DNA of 35,536 bases from Leucobacter sp. OH1287 (GTDB lineage: Bacteria; Actinomycetota; Actinomycetes; Actinomycetales; Microbacteriaceae): positions 1 through 35,536 of the forward strand of contig NZ_RQYM01000015.1 of the NCBI RefSeq assembly GCF_003859945.1. The letters are read 5' to 3'. Each line of letters opens with the position of its first letter. Position 1 is the stretch's first letter. Below are positions 1 to 7,719 of the stretch, piece by piece. The notes under the pieces were generated by a model, which had not been told where the DNA came from, did not search any database, and saw nothing but the letters and a program-made list of their open reading frames with translations. The translations under genes were made by a program, and so were the position numbers.

Positions 1-50
1 GTTATGTGGCATGAGCTGCATACCTCTGACCCGTACCGGCTTGATTGGGA

Positions 51-626
51 CTAGGCGAGAAATGCCACACATTTTGTCCACTTACCCCGCTTTTTCATAA
101 CATCGTCTGGAAGCCCCCGAACAGTTGGCTTCAACACTCTCGCTAACAGTTTGAGACGGGCTAGCGGAACAAACAGTGAACGCTGCAGCGCTAGCGGCAG
201 GGGTTTAAAATGCGGCAGCAGCTGTTCAACGATTGGATCAACCAGCACCATTCCCATGAGATTCTGTACCGAGCTTCGGTTGTGCTTCACGTAGGTACGA
301 ACAACAGGTGCACCCCAGCTGTGCCCCACGAGCACCAGTTCCTCGTATGTCTGGGAGCTAACTATCTCCCCCAGGTCACTGGCAAGTCGAGTGAGATCAC
401 GACGGTTTTGATCGGGACTGCTAGATCCAATACCTGCGCGATCGTATGCAACAACCCGGCAGTGTTTTGCAAGCTGCTGCATCACTGGAACCCAGTAGAG
501 TGCACTCATGCCCAAGCCAGCTTCGCAAACAACAAGTCGCGGGGAGTCTCCTAGCGTATAGTAGACCAATCGCCGGCCGTCAGCTGTTTTAATAGCGTGT
601 TCAACCGGCGACAGGTCACTATGCAA
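51..626 (-). CDS. alpha/beta hydrolase, short C-terminus
   Basis: Serine-type alpha/beta-hydrolase fold protein, 191 aa. The strand order fits the family: an oxyanion region around CEAGLGMSALYW, the YDRAGIGSS segment, and the nucleophile elbow GHSWG near residue 101. Family members usually run 260-290 aa. Here the cap and the part carrying the catalytic His are missing: the frame stops at position 51 after a basic tail (KKRGKWTK), so the protein is probably truncated or frameshifted. I chose the TTG start at 626 because a GGGGAG ribosome site lies 7 nt upstream. It starts only 24 nt after the adhesin stop on the same strand, so co-transcription is possible. The stretch lacks the GGATCC motif common elsewhere and is AT-richer than its neighbours. 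Substrate unknown; it may be non-functional. Confidence 0.7.
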   Translation of the reverse strand: MHSDLSPVEHAIKTADGRRLVYYTLGDSPRLVVCEAGLGMSALYWVPVMQQLAKHCRVVAYDRAGIGSSSPDQNRRDLTRLASDLGEIVSSQTYEELVLVGHSWGAPVVRTYVKHNRSSVQNLMGMVLVDPIVEQLLPHFKPLPLALQRSLFVPLARLKLLARVLKPTVRGLPDDVMKKRGKWTKCVAFLA

Positions 627-650
627 GGCAGTCTCCCCTAAGATATTTCA

Positions 651-3215
651 CTAGCTGGCCCGGAGGCGCTGCAGCTTTGCACCAACCAGCAGTACGGCAG
701 CGAGCAGCAGCGCAGCGGCTGCTCCCCCGAGCGGCAGCAGCGGATCCGCACCACCAGTGACAACCAGGCGCTGCTTTGGCTGGTCACCCGGTTTAACGGG
801 GTCGACCGGCTTAGCAGGCTCACCCGGTTTTGCTGGGTCGGTTGGTTTTGCGGGATCAACCGGGACTGTCGGATCCGCTGGGATCGCTTCGATGCCCTGG
901 TCGATGCTGCGGATTTCAGCGCCCGGCTCTAGGGTTATCTCAACTGTTGCACCGGTTTGAGCGTCACCGTCTGAGTCCTTTTCACGGTCATCTCCGGCAC
1001 CCTGCGCGACGAAACGGTGACCAGCTGGGAGGCCAGCTGGATCGAAGGTGACCGCGTATTTGCCGGGAACAACCCCGTCAAACAGGTATTCACCGTTCTC
1101 GTTGGTCTTTGTCTCACGTTCAACCTGGTTGCCATAGACATCGGTTCCGGTAAGCGCCACCTTGAAATCACTAACTGGTTTCTCGCCCTCGTCCTGCACG
1201 CCATTGCCGTTAGTGTCAAGCCAGACACGGTCACCGATCTCACCGAGTCGCAGGCGAACGCCCTGATCAATGTCGGTTCGACTCTGGCCAGCGATTATCT
1301 CAAACTCAGTGGTTTTACCGGTTAGTGGATCCCCGTCAGAATCTTTCTCACGATCGTCACCCACGCCGGCAGGCACAAACTCGTAGCCAGCAGGCAGTGT
1401 TGTTTTATCAAAGGTGACAACATATTTTCCGGGCACGAGGCCGTCGATCTCGTAGTTACCTTTCTCATCGGTTGTGGTCTCTGCCTCTACCTTGTTGCCG
1501 TAAACATCGGTTCCCGTGAGCTTCACCTTTACGCCCGCAACAGGTTTCTCATCGTCACCCTGCACACCGTCATAGTTGGCATCGTCCCAAATCTTATTGC
1601 CAACGCTGCCAAGCTGCAGCTGGATGCCCTGGTCAATGTCAGTTTTAGCTTCACCTGCGGCAAGCTCAAACTCAGGAGTTGCACCGGTTTCAGCGTCGCC
1701 GTCAGAGTCCTTCGCACGATCATCGCCACGGCCCGGAGCAACTAACTCGTAACCGGCTGGGAGTGTTGACCTATCGAAGGTGACAACGTACTTACCCGGC
1801 GCAACACCCGCAAACAAGTAGTTACCGTTTGTATCGGTCTCGGTCTCCCTGGTGACGGCGTTGCCGTAAACATCGGTTCCGGTCAGCATAACGCGCACCT
1901 TGGCTGCTGGCTCTTCGCCAGTATCCTGCACACCGTTATAGTTCTTGTCGATCCAAACCCGATCACCGATACTGCTGAGCAACAGCTGCAGACCCTGATC
2001 CACTCGCAGATAGTTCTGCTCTGGCGCGAGTGTGAACTTGGTGGTTACGCCCGTTGCCGGGTCACCGTCTGAGTCCGCATCGCGGTCATCGCCCTGGTGT
2101 TTCGGCGCGAAACGGTAACCAGCTGGGATACTTGCCGGGTCAAAGGCGACCTGATAGTTGCCCGGTGTGACGCCGCTAAACAGGTACTTACCGTCGTCAC
2201 GGGTGGTTGTCTCAACGGCAACGTCCCGACCGTAGATATCGGTGCCAGTGAGGGTCACCTTGAAGTTGGGCACCGGATCCTCGCCTTTATCCTGTACCCC
2301 GTTGAGGTTCTTATCGAACCAAACGAAGTCACCCACGGTTGCTTTTCTCACCTTAATACCCATGTCCAGAGTAAGGTTTTCATCCCCAAATGAGAGGTGT
2401 ACCTCAGCGGTTTTACCGGTTTGTGGATCCGCATCCGAATCAATTGCACCGTCGCCGCCGATCTGCTTCTCAACCGGGTCGTAGCCTGCTGGCAGTGTTG
2501 TTTTGTCGAAGGTTACGCTGTAAATACCCTCTCTCAGATCCTTAAACAGGTAGATGCCCTGGTCGTTGGTCTCGGTTTCCAGCTCAACCACCTCGGATGT
2601 TCTGTTAACTACTCCGCGCAGTTTTACCTTCACGCCCTCAACACCCGGCTCGCCATCGTCCTGCAAACCGTTCTCGTTAACGTCGACCCACACGCGGTCG
2701 CCGATGCTGCCGCGCTTGTCCGCAACACCTGCGTCAATTGTGTGGTTCTTCTCACCCGGGGCGAGGGTGAACTCGTCGGTCAGGCCGTTTTTTGGATCCG
2801 CATCGGAATCAACCCGTGGATTATCTCCGACGCCCTTAGCAACCATGTAGCTCTGTGGGTGGCTGCTGTAGTCAGGGAACTGCACCCGGTACTTGCCCGG
2901 CACCACGTTCGTGAACAGGTATTTACCAACGCCGTCAGTGTTGGTTGTCAGCTCAACCTGGTTGCCGTAGACGTCGACACCGATCAACTTGATCTCGCCG
3001 TTCGCCCGCACACCAAAATCAACGCCCTCATCATAGACGCCGTTGTAGTTCTCGTCGTTCCAGAACAGGTCTCCAACCTCGCCTCGCTTAACGCTCACAC
3101 CCTGGTCAATCCCGAGCAACTGCGCACCCGCTGCGAGGGTGAGCTCAGTGGTTTTGCCGGTTTGTGGATCCGCATCGGAATCTGTCTCAGCGTTGTCGCC
3201 CTGCCCCTTCGCCAC
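651..3215 (-). CDS. C-terminal open segment of the broken adhesin (B repeats 4-9, end of 3, cell-wall anchor)
   Basis: This 854-codon segment holds the end of repeat 3 and repeats 4-9 of the SdrD B-type domain. Each repeat has an EF-hand-like loop of the form DxNxNGxxDxGE, a TGTDVYGN strand, the YxVTFD strand and a DxDxD-P-x-TG motif, so calcium binding is likely by family knowledge. After about residue 780 come alternating Pro/Lys/Asp units typical of wall-spanning regions, then LVVTGG, a 20-residue hydrophobic stretch and a tail with K, R and R. That layout is a sortase signal with Val in place of Pro. The first codon is GTG at 3213-3215 with no ribosome site, so independent translation is unlikely; the upstream part reads in the same frame through the TAA at 3291. 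Confidence 0.7.
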   Translation of the reverse strand: MAKGQGDNAETDSDADPQTGKTTELTLAAGAQLLGIDQGVSVKRGEVGDLFWNDENYNGVYDEGVDFGVRANGEIKLIGVDVYGNQVELTTNTDGVGKYLFTNVVPGKYRVQFPDYSSHPQSYMVAKGVGDNPRVDSDADPKNGLTDEFTLAPGEKNHTIDAGVADKRGSIGDRVWVDVNENGLQDDGEPGVEGVKVKLRGVVNRTSEVVELETETNDQGIYLFKDLREGIYSVTFDKTTLPAGYDPVEKQIGGDGAIDSDADPQTGKTAEVHLSFGDENLTLDMGIKVRKATVGDFVWFDKNLNGVQDKGEDPVPNFKVTLTGTDIYGRDVAVETTTRDDGKYLFSGVTPGNYQVAFDPASIPAGYRFAPKHQGDDRDADSDGDPATGVTTKFTLAPEQNYLRVDQGLQLLLSSIGDRVWIDKNYNGVQDTGEEPAAKVRVMLTGTDVYGNAVTRETETDTNGNYLFAGVAPGKYVVTFDRSTLPAGYELVAPGRGDDRAKDSDGDAETGATPEFELAAGEAKTDIDQGIQLQLGSVGNKIWDDANYDGVQGDDEKPVAGVKVKLTGTDVYGNKVEAETTTDEKGNYEIDGLVPGKYVVTFDKTTLPAGYEFVPAGVGDDREKDSDGDPLTGKTTEFEIIAGQSRTDIDQGVRLRLGEIGDRVWLDTNGNGVQDEGEKPVSDFKVALTGTDVYGNQVERETKTNENGEYLFDGVVPGKYAVTFDPAGLPAGHRFVAQGAGDDREKDSDGDAQTGATVEITLEPGAEIRSIDQGIEAIPADPTVPVDPAKPTDPAKPGEPAKPVDPVKPGDQPKQRLVVTGGADPLLPLGGAAAALLLAAVLLVGAKLQRLRAS

Positions 3216-4180
3216 GAGCTCGTGACCGTCAGGCAGGGTGCTCTTGTCGAAGGTGACAACGTATTTGCCCGGCAGCAGACCATCAAACAGTTAACGGCCC
3301 TGATCGGAGGTTTTGGTTTCCTTCTGCACCTGGTTGCCGTAGTCGTCGGTGCCGGTGAGTATCACCCGAATGTTTGCCAGCGGTTCGTCGGTGTCGTTTT
3401 GCACACCGTCGAAGTTCTTGTCGAGCCAAACATAGTCACCGATCGAACCCGGGTTCGCGGCAATGCCCTGGTCGATGTTGTTGATTACCTGACCGGAGGC
3501 GAGGTCGAAGGCAGCGGTTTCACCGGTGGTTGGGTCACCGTCTGAGTCCTTGTCGCTGTTCTGGCCGTCACCCTTGGCAACAAAGCTGTGGCCTGCGGGC
3601 AGTGATGTCGGGTCGAAGGTTACCCGGTAGTTGCCAGGGACGAGCCCCTCGAAGCCGTATTTTCCACCATTTGCGGTTGTTGTTTCAAGCTCAACAGTCT
3701 CACCAAATATATCGGTTCCGGTGAGTTTAACCTTAAAGCCGTCAACTCCCTCTTCGCCGCTATCCTGCAGACCGTTGCCGTTCTTGTCGAGCCACACGGT
3801 GTCGCCGATGCGAGCGGTGTTGTAGGTTACACCCTGGTCAATATCGGTGCGTTTCTGCGCAACCCCGAGCACAATCGGGTCGGTTGCGCCGCTTGCCGGG
3901 TCACCATCTGAGTCGGCGGCGGTGTCACCAACCGCTTGTTTCGCGGTGAACGCCATCCCGGTTTTCAGACCGGCCGGGTCGAAGGTGACAGTGTAGGTGC
4001 CGGAGCGCAGACCGGCGAAGGAGTATTCGCCGTCCTTGTTGGTCTCGGTGTTTAGGCTCACCTGGTTACCCAGATCGTCGGTTCCGGTCAGTTTAATCGG
4101 GAACTTCGCGAGCGGTTTTTCACCACTGTCCTGCTGACCGTTACCGTTGGCGTCAACCCAGACTTTGTCGCCGAGGCTTG
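888..4180 (-). repeat. nine tandem SdrD B-type repeats, about 365 bp each
   Basis: Nine consecutive units of about 120 codons begin with (S/G)-x-G-(D/N)-x-x-W and end with DQG or DxG followed by a short linker. Units share TGTD(V/I)YGN, GKYxVTFD, LPAGY and DSD(A/G)D-P-x-TG, and drift most in units 1, 4 and 5. Units 7-9 are the most alike. At DNA level the D-P dipeptide of the DSDADP motif frequently forms GGATCC. The TAA lesion lies inside unit 3. Confidence 0.85.
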
Positions 4181-5189
4181 CCGCGTTGGCGAGCTCACGC
4201 GAGTCGACCGGACCAACGTTGAACATCAGTCCCGATGCGCGCGCCTCGGTACGGTTAACGTAGAGGTCACCGTCTTTGTTACCCTCGGCAACCATCGTAA
4301 TCTTGGCGGAGATCTGATCCTGGTTGCCAAAGACTCCCGGGCGTGTAAAGCGTAGACCTGTTACCTCGGCAGCCGAGCTTGGGCAGGCGCCGGTTCCCTT
4401 CACCACGGTTCCGCCCGCGGGCGCACTACACCAGGCGATTCCGCTGTCCCCGTTGGAGGCGGCGGTCGGACTGCTCTCCACCTTGTCTGCCTTGGTGTAG
4501 AGAATTGTGACGTTGTCGCCAGCGAGCAGGTCAACCTTCTCAAAGCTCATGGTGCCCGCAAACTTCGAACCGTTAACACCGGTTTTTGTCGGCAGCACGT
4601 CAATCACGTCCGCCTCACTAACCGCGTTTGGCGCGTTCAGGTTAATAAAGTCGAGCTGCCAAACATTCCGCTGTTTCTGCTGGCTACCCTCCGGGTTCAC
4701 CTGCACAACCGGTGTCAGCGCCTGCTTCTCCAGTTTGATTCCGGCGATCTGTGAGACGGTGATCTGCGCGGCTGCGGTGCGCTGGTCAACCGGTGACGGG
4801 TCTAGCGGATCCGTCTGGGTGACTACCGTGTTCCGGTAGGTGCCGGATCCAGCAACCGCCGAAACGTGGGTGTTAATCTCAATCGGCTCGATTGCCGCGT
4901 TCGGCTTCCGCTCCCCAAGGTTAAATCTCAGGTAGGTTCCGCTGCCACACTTAATCTCGAATCCGGCCGGCGCGGGCGCTGGCTGCGCAATCGCCGGGTT
5001 AACGCTCGCGCTGTCAAAGACTATGCCTGCTGGCAGGCAGTCCTCAACATAGACAGGCTGCTTGAGCACGTCCTCAGCAACAGCTGCCGATGACAGGATC
5101 GGGGAAACCTTCCAGGTGACTTTGTCGCCGGGGCTTGCAACTCCACTGCTGGCAAAGCCTCCGCCCTTCACAGAGACCTGTTTGCTCAC
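3291..5189 (-). CDS. middle open segment of the broken adhesin (DUF11-like part and B repeats 1-3)
   Basis: 632 codons. The first 330 residues look like the DUF11/isopeptide-type stalk domains that precede B repeats in large Gram-positive adhesins, with phrases such as GDKVTWKV, YRNTVVTQTDP and IKLEKQ. Repeats 1 and 2 follow and repeat 3 is cut by the TAA stop. The GTG at 5189 overlaps the preceding segment by 4 bases (GTGA). This looks like a coupled start but is better explained as a frameshift, because the same frame continues upstream as RPDALLASLIRVSKQ and joins smoothly to the previous segment around 5220. Confidence 0.65.
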   Translation of the reverse strand: MSKQVSVKGGGFASSGVASPGDKVTWKVSPILSSAAVAEDVLKQPVYVEDCLPAGIVFDSASVNPAIAQPAPAPAGFEIKCGSGTYLRFNLGERKPNAAIEPIEINTHVSAVAGSGTYRNTVVTQTDPLDPSPVDQRTAAAQITVSQIAGIKLEKQALTPVVQVNPEGSQQKQRNVWQLDFINLNAPNAVSEADVIDVLPTKTGVNGSKFAGTMSFEKVDLLAGDNVTILYTKADKVESSPTAASNGDSGIAWCSAPAGGTVVKGTGACPSSAAEVTGLRFTRPGVFGNQDQISAKITMVAEGNKDGDLYVNRTEARASGLMFNVGPVDSRELANAASLGDKVWVDANGNGQQDSGEKPLAKFPIKLTGTDDLGNQVSLNTETNKDGEYSFAGLRSGTYTVTFDPAGLKTGMAFTAKQAVGDTAADSDGDPASGATDPIVLGVAQKRTDIDQGVTYNTARIGDTVWLDKNGNGLQDSGEEGVDGFKVKLTGTDIFGETVELETTTANGGKYGFEGLVPGNYRVTFDPTSLPAGHSFVAKGDGQNSDKDSDGDPTTGETAAFDLASGQVINNIDQGIAANPGSIGDYVWLDKNFDGVQNDTDEPLANIRVILTGTDDYGNQVQKETKTSDQGR

Positions 5190-5971
5190 GCGTATAAGGC
5201 TGGCGAGTAGAGCATCCGGTCGCCGTTGCTGCCGCTGTGGTTTTCGGGGTTGTAGTGCGAACCGGGATTGTTTAGCGCGAGCAGCTCATCCTTGGTCGGT
5301 TTAGCGTTGTAGCGATAGACCGCGCTCGCCCAGTTGGGCAGGATGTCTCCCGACTGCTGCCCCGGCTTAACCCGCAGTGCAATCGAGTAGAACTGGTAGA
5401 CCAGGCTCTGCGCGGTAGCTGTTGGTTCCTCAATCGAGGTGTAGATGCGCACATGGCTAACACCGGTGTAGATACCCTGTTTTGCCAGCTCCGGGTCGTT
5501 GCCGGGAACCTTCGCCGGGTCATCGTACCAGGTTCCGTCTTTACAGGTGGATCCGGCTCCGCCACCCGCGGTGGTTGAGTCACCGGAGTATTCAACGGTG
5601 TAGGTCGGATCCTTATCAATGTAGGTGCTGCCGCTCAGCCACACAGCCTTACCGTTTGAAGGGAACTTCTGGCCCGAACGGCTGCCCTTACCCCAGTTGC
5701 CAGCGTGCAGGTTCAGCTTATTATTGTCCCAGGCATCACAGAGCAGCGCCTGACCGGGCGCGGAGTTGGCGATACCGGATCCAACCAGCAGCAGCACCGA
5801 GGTGACTGTCTGGCCTGGCCCAGCAACATTGTGACCGGAGCGCCGAATGGTTGAGCCGGGAGGGCCATCAACCTGCGAATCGCCAGGCATGAACTGGGCT
5901 GCTGGCACGTTACCCTCAGCACCGCCGACACCACCATAGAACTTGGTGAAGCCGCCCGGGGCGCTAACCAC
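5186..5971 (-). CDS. adhesin segment between the two frameshifts
   Basis: 261 codons with no recognised domain of their own, but Gly/Ser/Pro- and Asn-rich with extracellular character and few cysteines (for example GGVGGAEGNVPAAQF near the start and YSGDSTTAGGGAGSTC in the middle). The GTG at 5971 is not a convincing start. The frame is open further upstream as ADPLGNNYLEATPVV up to the GGGG run at 6010-6013, where adding one G would fuse it to the preceding segment. The 3' end runs out of frame after NGDR near 5220. It is therefore an internal part of the adhesin rather than a gene. Confidence 0.6.
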   Translation of the reverse strand: MVSAPGGFTKFYGGVGGAEGNVPAAQFMPGDSQVDGPPGSTIRRSGHNVAGPGQTVTSVLLLVGSGIANSAPGQALLCDAWDNNKLNLHAGNWGKGSRSGQKFPSNGKAVWLSGSTYIDKDPTYTVEYSGDSTTAGGGAGSTCKDGTWYDDPAKVPGNDPELAKQGIYTGVSHVRIYTSIEEPTATAQSLVYQFYSIALRVKPGQQSGDILPNWASAVYRYNAKPTKDELLALNNPGSHYNPENHSGSNGDRMLYSPALYA

Positions 5972-5997
5972 CGGGGTTGCCTCAAGATAGTTGTTTC

Positions 5998-7188
5998 CTA
6001 ACGGATCCGCCCCGCCTGCTGCGGTGTGCCGTCGAGGCCATTACCCTGCAGGTTCGTAAACTCGTTGCGGATCTTCAGGCTTGTTGTTGTGTTGACCTTC
6101 ACGCCAAGGTCGGTGATCGCGTCAACAGGCACTTCAACGTTGATTATGCTGGAGACCGCGTAGGCTGTGTTGTCCGGAATCACCGGTCGGGCTGCTGGCG
6201 CGGAGACCTTGTCCGGGTAGGTGTAGAGCGACCAGTCCGCGTTTGAGATGGTCACCTTTGCCGCTTTGCCGGGCTCTGGCTGCTCGCAGCTGACGGTGCC
6301 GCTGTTGCGCACCGACTCGGTGAGGTCGCCGGTGTTGTTGCCCGGTGACATGTGGAAGCGTGGGCGGGTTTCACAGCCAACGAGTCGCGGCGCGTACTTG
6401 TTAACCGCGTCAGCACCCGCTGCCTTCCAAGCGGCGCTGTTTACAACGTCCGCACCAAAGAATTTTTCGGGGGTGAGATCGTCCTGGAATGTCACATCAC
6501 CGGTGAACGGCGCAAGGCCCTTACCGCCCGCGGCCGCGCCAACCAGGATGCTGTAGCTGCGGAGGTGACACTTTCGGCTCGTATCCCACGAGCAGGCGCG
6601 GAAGTTCTGGTAGGAGTAACCCTTGTTCTCCTCAATGCCGATGCCGTTCTTGCGGACATCCCACTTTGGTGCCGCGGAAACGGTCATTGACAGATTCTCG
6701 GTGCTTGACACCGGATTCGGCGCGGCCTGCGAATTAATTGTTGCAACCGCGGTTGGCACCGTTGTGCCGTTTGGCACCTCGGAGCGCTGCCACACCGGCA
6801 CCGTCAAAACCTGGGTTACGTTGCTCGCCATATCGGGAATGTGGCAGGTGAGAGTCTGAGTTGGCAGGCTCTGCCAGCTGGTGTTGGTCAGCGGCACAGC
6901 CGGTGCTGGCAGCAGCGGGCTAGGTTTTGCGTCGGCGCCCGAGGCGTCATCACACCAGGCGGGTACATCTCGCACCTCCTGACCCTGGGGCAGTGTCAGC
7001 GTCACAACCGGTTTTTCGGCGGTGCCACCGTTGGCCACGACGCTGATGTTGTACTCGATGAGGTCGTTAGTGCGGATCACCAGGTCATCCGCCGAGGTGT
7101 CTTTGCCGGGTCCGCTGGTGCTGTCAAAGTCCGGGGTTCCGGTTTTGGCGGAGAGTGAGATGCCGAGGGTTTCGCCCACGTTCTGCAC
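5998..7188 (-). CDS. N-terminal adhesin region after the signal peptide
   Basis: About 396 codons directly downstream of the signal-peptide segment and in the same frame, separated only by the TAG at 7192-7194. The GTG at 7188 is not preceded by a ribosome site. Content fits the ligand-binding/stalk region of a large secreted adhesin: DUF11-like phrases (NDLIEYNISVVANGG, VTLTLPQGQEV), Thr/Ser/Asn-rich strands and few cysteines. It ends in RIR-stop only because of the one-base shift at 6010-6013. No catalytic motif seen. Confidence 0.6.
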   Translation of the reverse strand: MQNVGETLGISLSAKTGTPDFDSTSGPGKDTSADDLVIRTNDLIEYNISVVANGGTAEKPVVTLTLPQGQEVRDVPAWCDDASGADAKPSPLLPAPAVPLTNTSWQSLPTQTLTCHIPDMASNVTQVLTVPVWQRSEVPNGTTVPTAVATINSQAAPNPVSSTENLSMTVSAAPKWDVRKNGIGIEENKGYSYQNFRACSWDTSRKCHLRSYSILVGAAAGGKGLAPFTGDVTFQDDLTPEKFFGADVVNSAAWKAAGADAVNKYAPRLVGCETRPRFHMSPGNNTGDLTESVRNSGTVSCEQPEPGKAAKVTISNADWSLYTYPDKVSAPAARPVIPDNTAYAVSSIINVEVPVDAITDLGVKVNTTTSLKIRNEFTNLQGNGLDGTPQQAGRIR

Positions 7189-7191
7189 AGT

Positions 7192-7323
7192 CTAGGCCGC
7201 GAGGGGCGCGGATACTGGCGCACCGGCGATGACCAGGCCGATCGCAACCGTGCTCGCTATAGAGCCCTTTGCGAGGTGTCGGGTCACGCGAGAGTAGCGC
7301 GATTTTGAATGGTTCTCACTCAT
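7192..7323 (-). CDS. signal-peptide segment of the broken adhesin
   Basis: 43 codons from ATG 7323. A basic n-region (HSKSRYSRVTRHLAKGS) is followed by a hydrophobic core (IASTVAIGLVIAG) and a small-residue cleavage region (APVSAPLAA), then a TAG. A purine-rich AAAAGGC lies about 9 nt upstream of ATG 7323. The frame is also open upstream to 7401, but that part has no signal character. If translated today it would give only a free leader peptide. A CAG-to-TAG change would restore read-through into the next segment. Confidence 0.65.
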   Translation of the reverse strand: MSENHSKSRYSRVTRHLAKGSIASTVAIGLVIAGAPVSAPLAA

Positions 7324-7719
7324 TGGATATGCCTTTTCAGTTTTTCTCAGTCGGCCGCGAAGAAATAAGTATAGGGGGAGCTGCAAAAAGGTGCTAAACA
7401 CGTTTAAACAGGGAGATAGACTTTCTCACACTACCAGAAGCAAAAGACAGTTTGCACTTATAGATTCAACTGAATCTAGCAGCAAAAAGGTGTTGCCTAC
7501 TGTTAACCAGTGCACGTTCCATTTTGACTAGCAAGCAACTTTAACCAGGCGGCTGCTCTAACTGTCTTAGCTGCTACTGCTGATTACTGCCAAAACAGGA
7601 AGTACAACAGTTGGGATCAGTAACCCGAGACTAGGGGTATCAAAAAAGAGCGAACAGGAGTAAAGTTAACCCTGTCATAGGATCATCAGACCAGACGCAA
7701 CCTGAGACGGAGGCTCAGT
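7324..7719. other. 396-bp divergent control region between adhesin and ABC exporters
   Basis: No gene is seen. The region holds a strong candidate promoter for the adhesin (7457-7485), an 18-bp palindrome inside its spacer (7461-7478), and an 11-bp direct repeat GCAAAAAGGTG at about 7383-7393 and 7482-7492. For the exporter genes I see a clear ribosome site (GGAGG at 7709-7713) but no convincing -35/-10 pair. AT content is higher than in the flanking genes. Confidence 0.6.
7457..7485 (-). promoter_or_regulatory. candidate sigma70-type promoter of the adhesin with an 18-bp palindrome in the spacer
   Basis: On the minus strand TTGCTG (7485-7480) and TATAAG (7462-7457) are separated by exactly 17 nt. 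The spacer contains the perfect inverted repeat TAGATTCA-AC-TGAATCTA (7461-7478). A repressor bound there would cover the promoter. Transcription would start near 7450, giving a leader of about 125 nt. The regulator is unknown. Confidence 0.55.

Larger units (their letters stand above)
651..7323 (-). pseudogene. giant SdrD-type wall-anchored adhesin, interrupted by two stops and two frameshifts
   Basis: One ancestral gene of about 2,200 codons explains five consecutive open segments. Order from the N-terminus: signal peptide (ATG at 7323), about 1,000 residues of adhesin/DUF11-like region, nine SdrD B-type repeats, a Pro/Lys/Asp-rich wall-spanning stretch, an LVVTG motif similar to LPXTG/LAXTG sortase signals, a hydrophobic helix and a short basic tail. 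Lesions: TAG at 7192-7194 directly after the signal peptide; a frameshift at the GGGG run 6010-6013; a frameshift near 5186-5225; TAA at 3291-3293 where repeats elsewhere have Tyr (GxYLFDG). Both sides of every lesion read as coherent protein, so decay looks recent. Sequencing error could explain single lesions but hardly all four. Intact homologues would act as cell-surface attachment proteins cross-linked to peptidoglycan. Confidence 0.85.

Noticed and set aside
1-50. Continuation of the alpha/beta hydrolase in another frame
   Set aside because: The short alternative frame shows no recognisable hydrolase C-terminal motif; too little sequence to decide.
2397-3545. Long plus-strand open frame (382 codons) opposite the adhesin repeats, and similar long frames opposite other genes
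   Set aside because: They mirror the repeat and codon structure of the real minus-strand gene, lack ribosome sites and show no protein-family features.
888-4180. Regular repeats as a possible CRISPR array
   Set aside because: The period is about 365 bp, the units are protein-coding and similar throughout, and there are no short repeats with unique spacers or cas genes.
5186-5189. GTGA overlap as a genuine translationally coupled start of a separate gene
   Set aside because: The downstream frame continues upstream as sensible protein and there is no signal peptide or ribosome site; a frameshift explains it better.
7192-7194. TAG read-through or recoding (pyrrolysine-like) in the adhesin
   Set aside because: Other genes in the window end normally with TAG and TAA, and the same adhesin also has a TAA and two frameshifts, which fits decay better.
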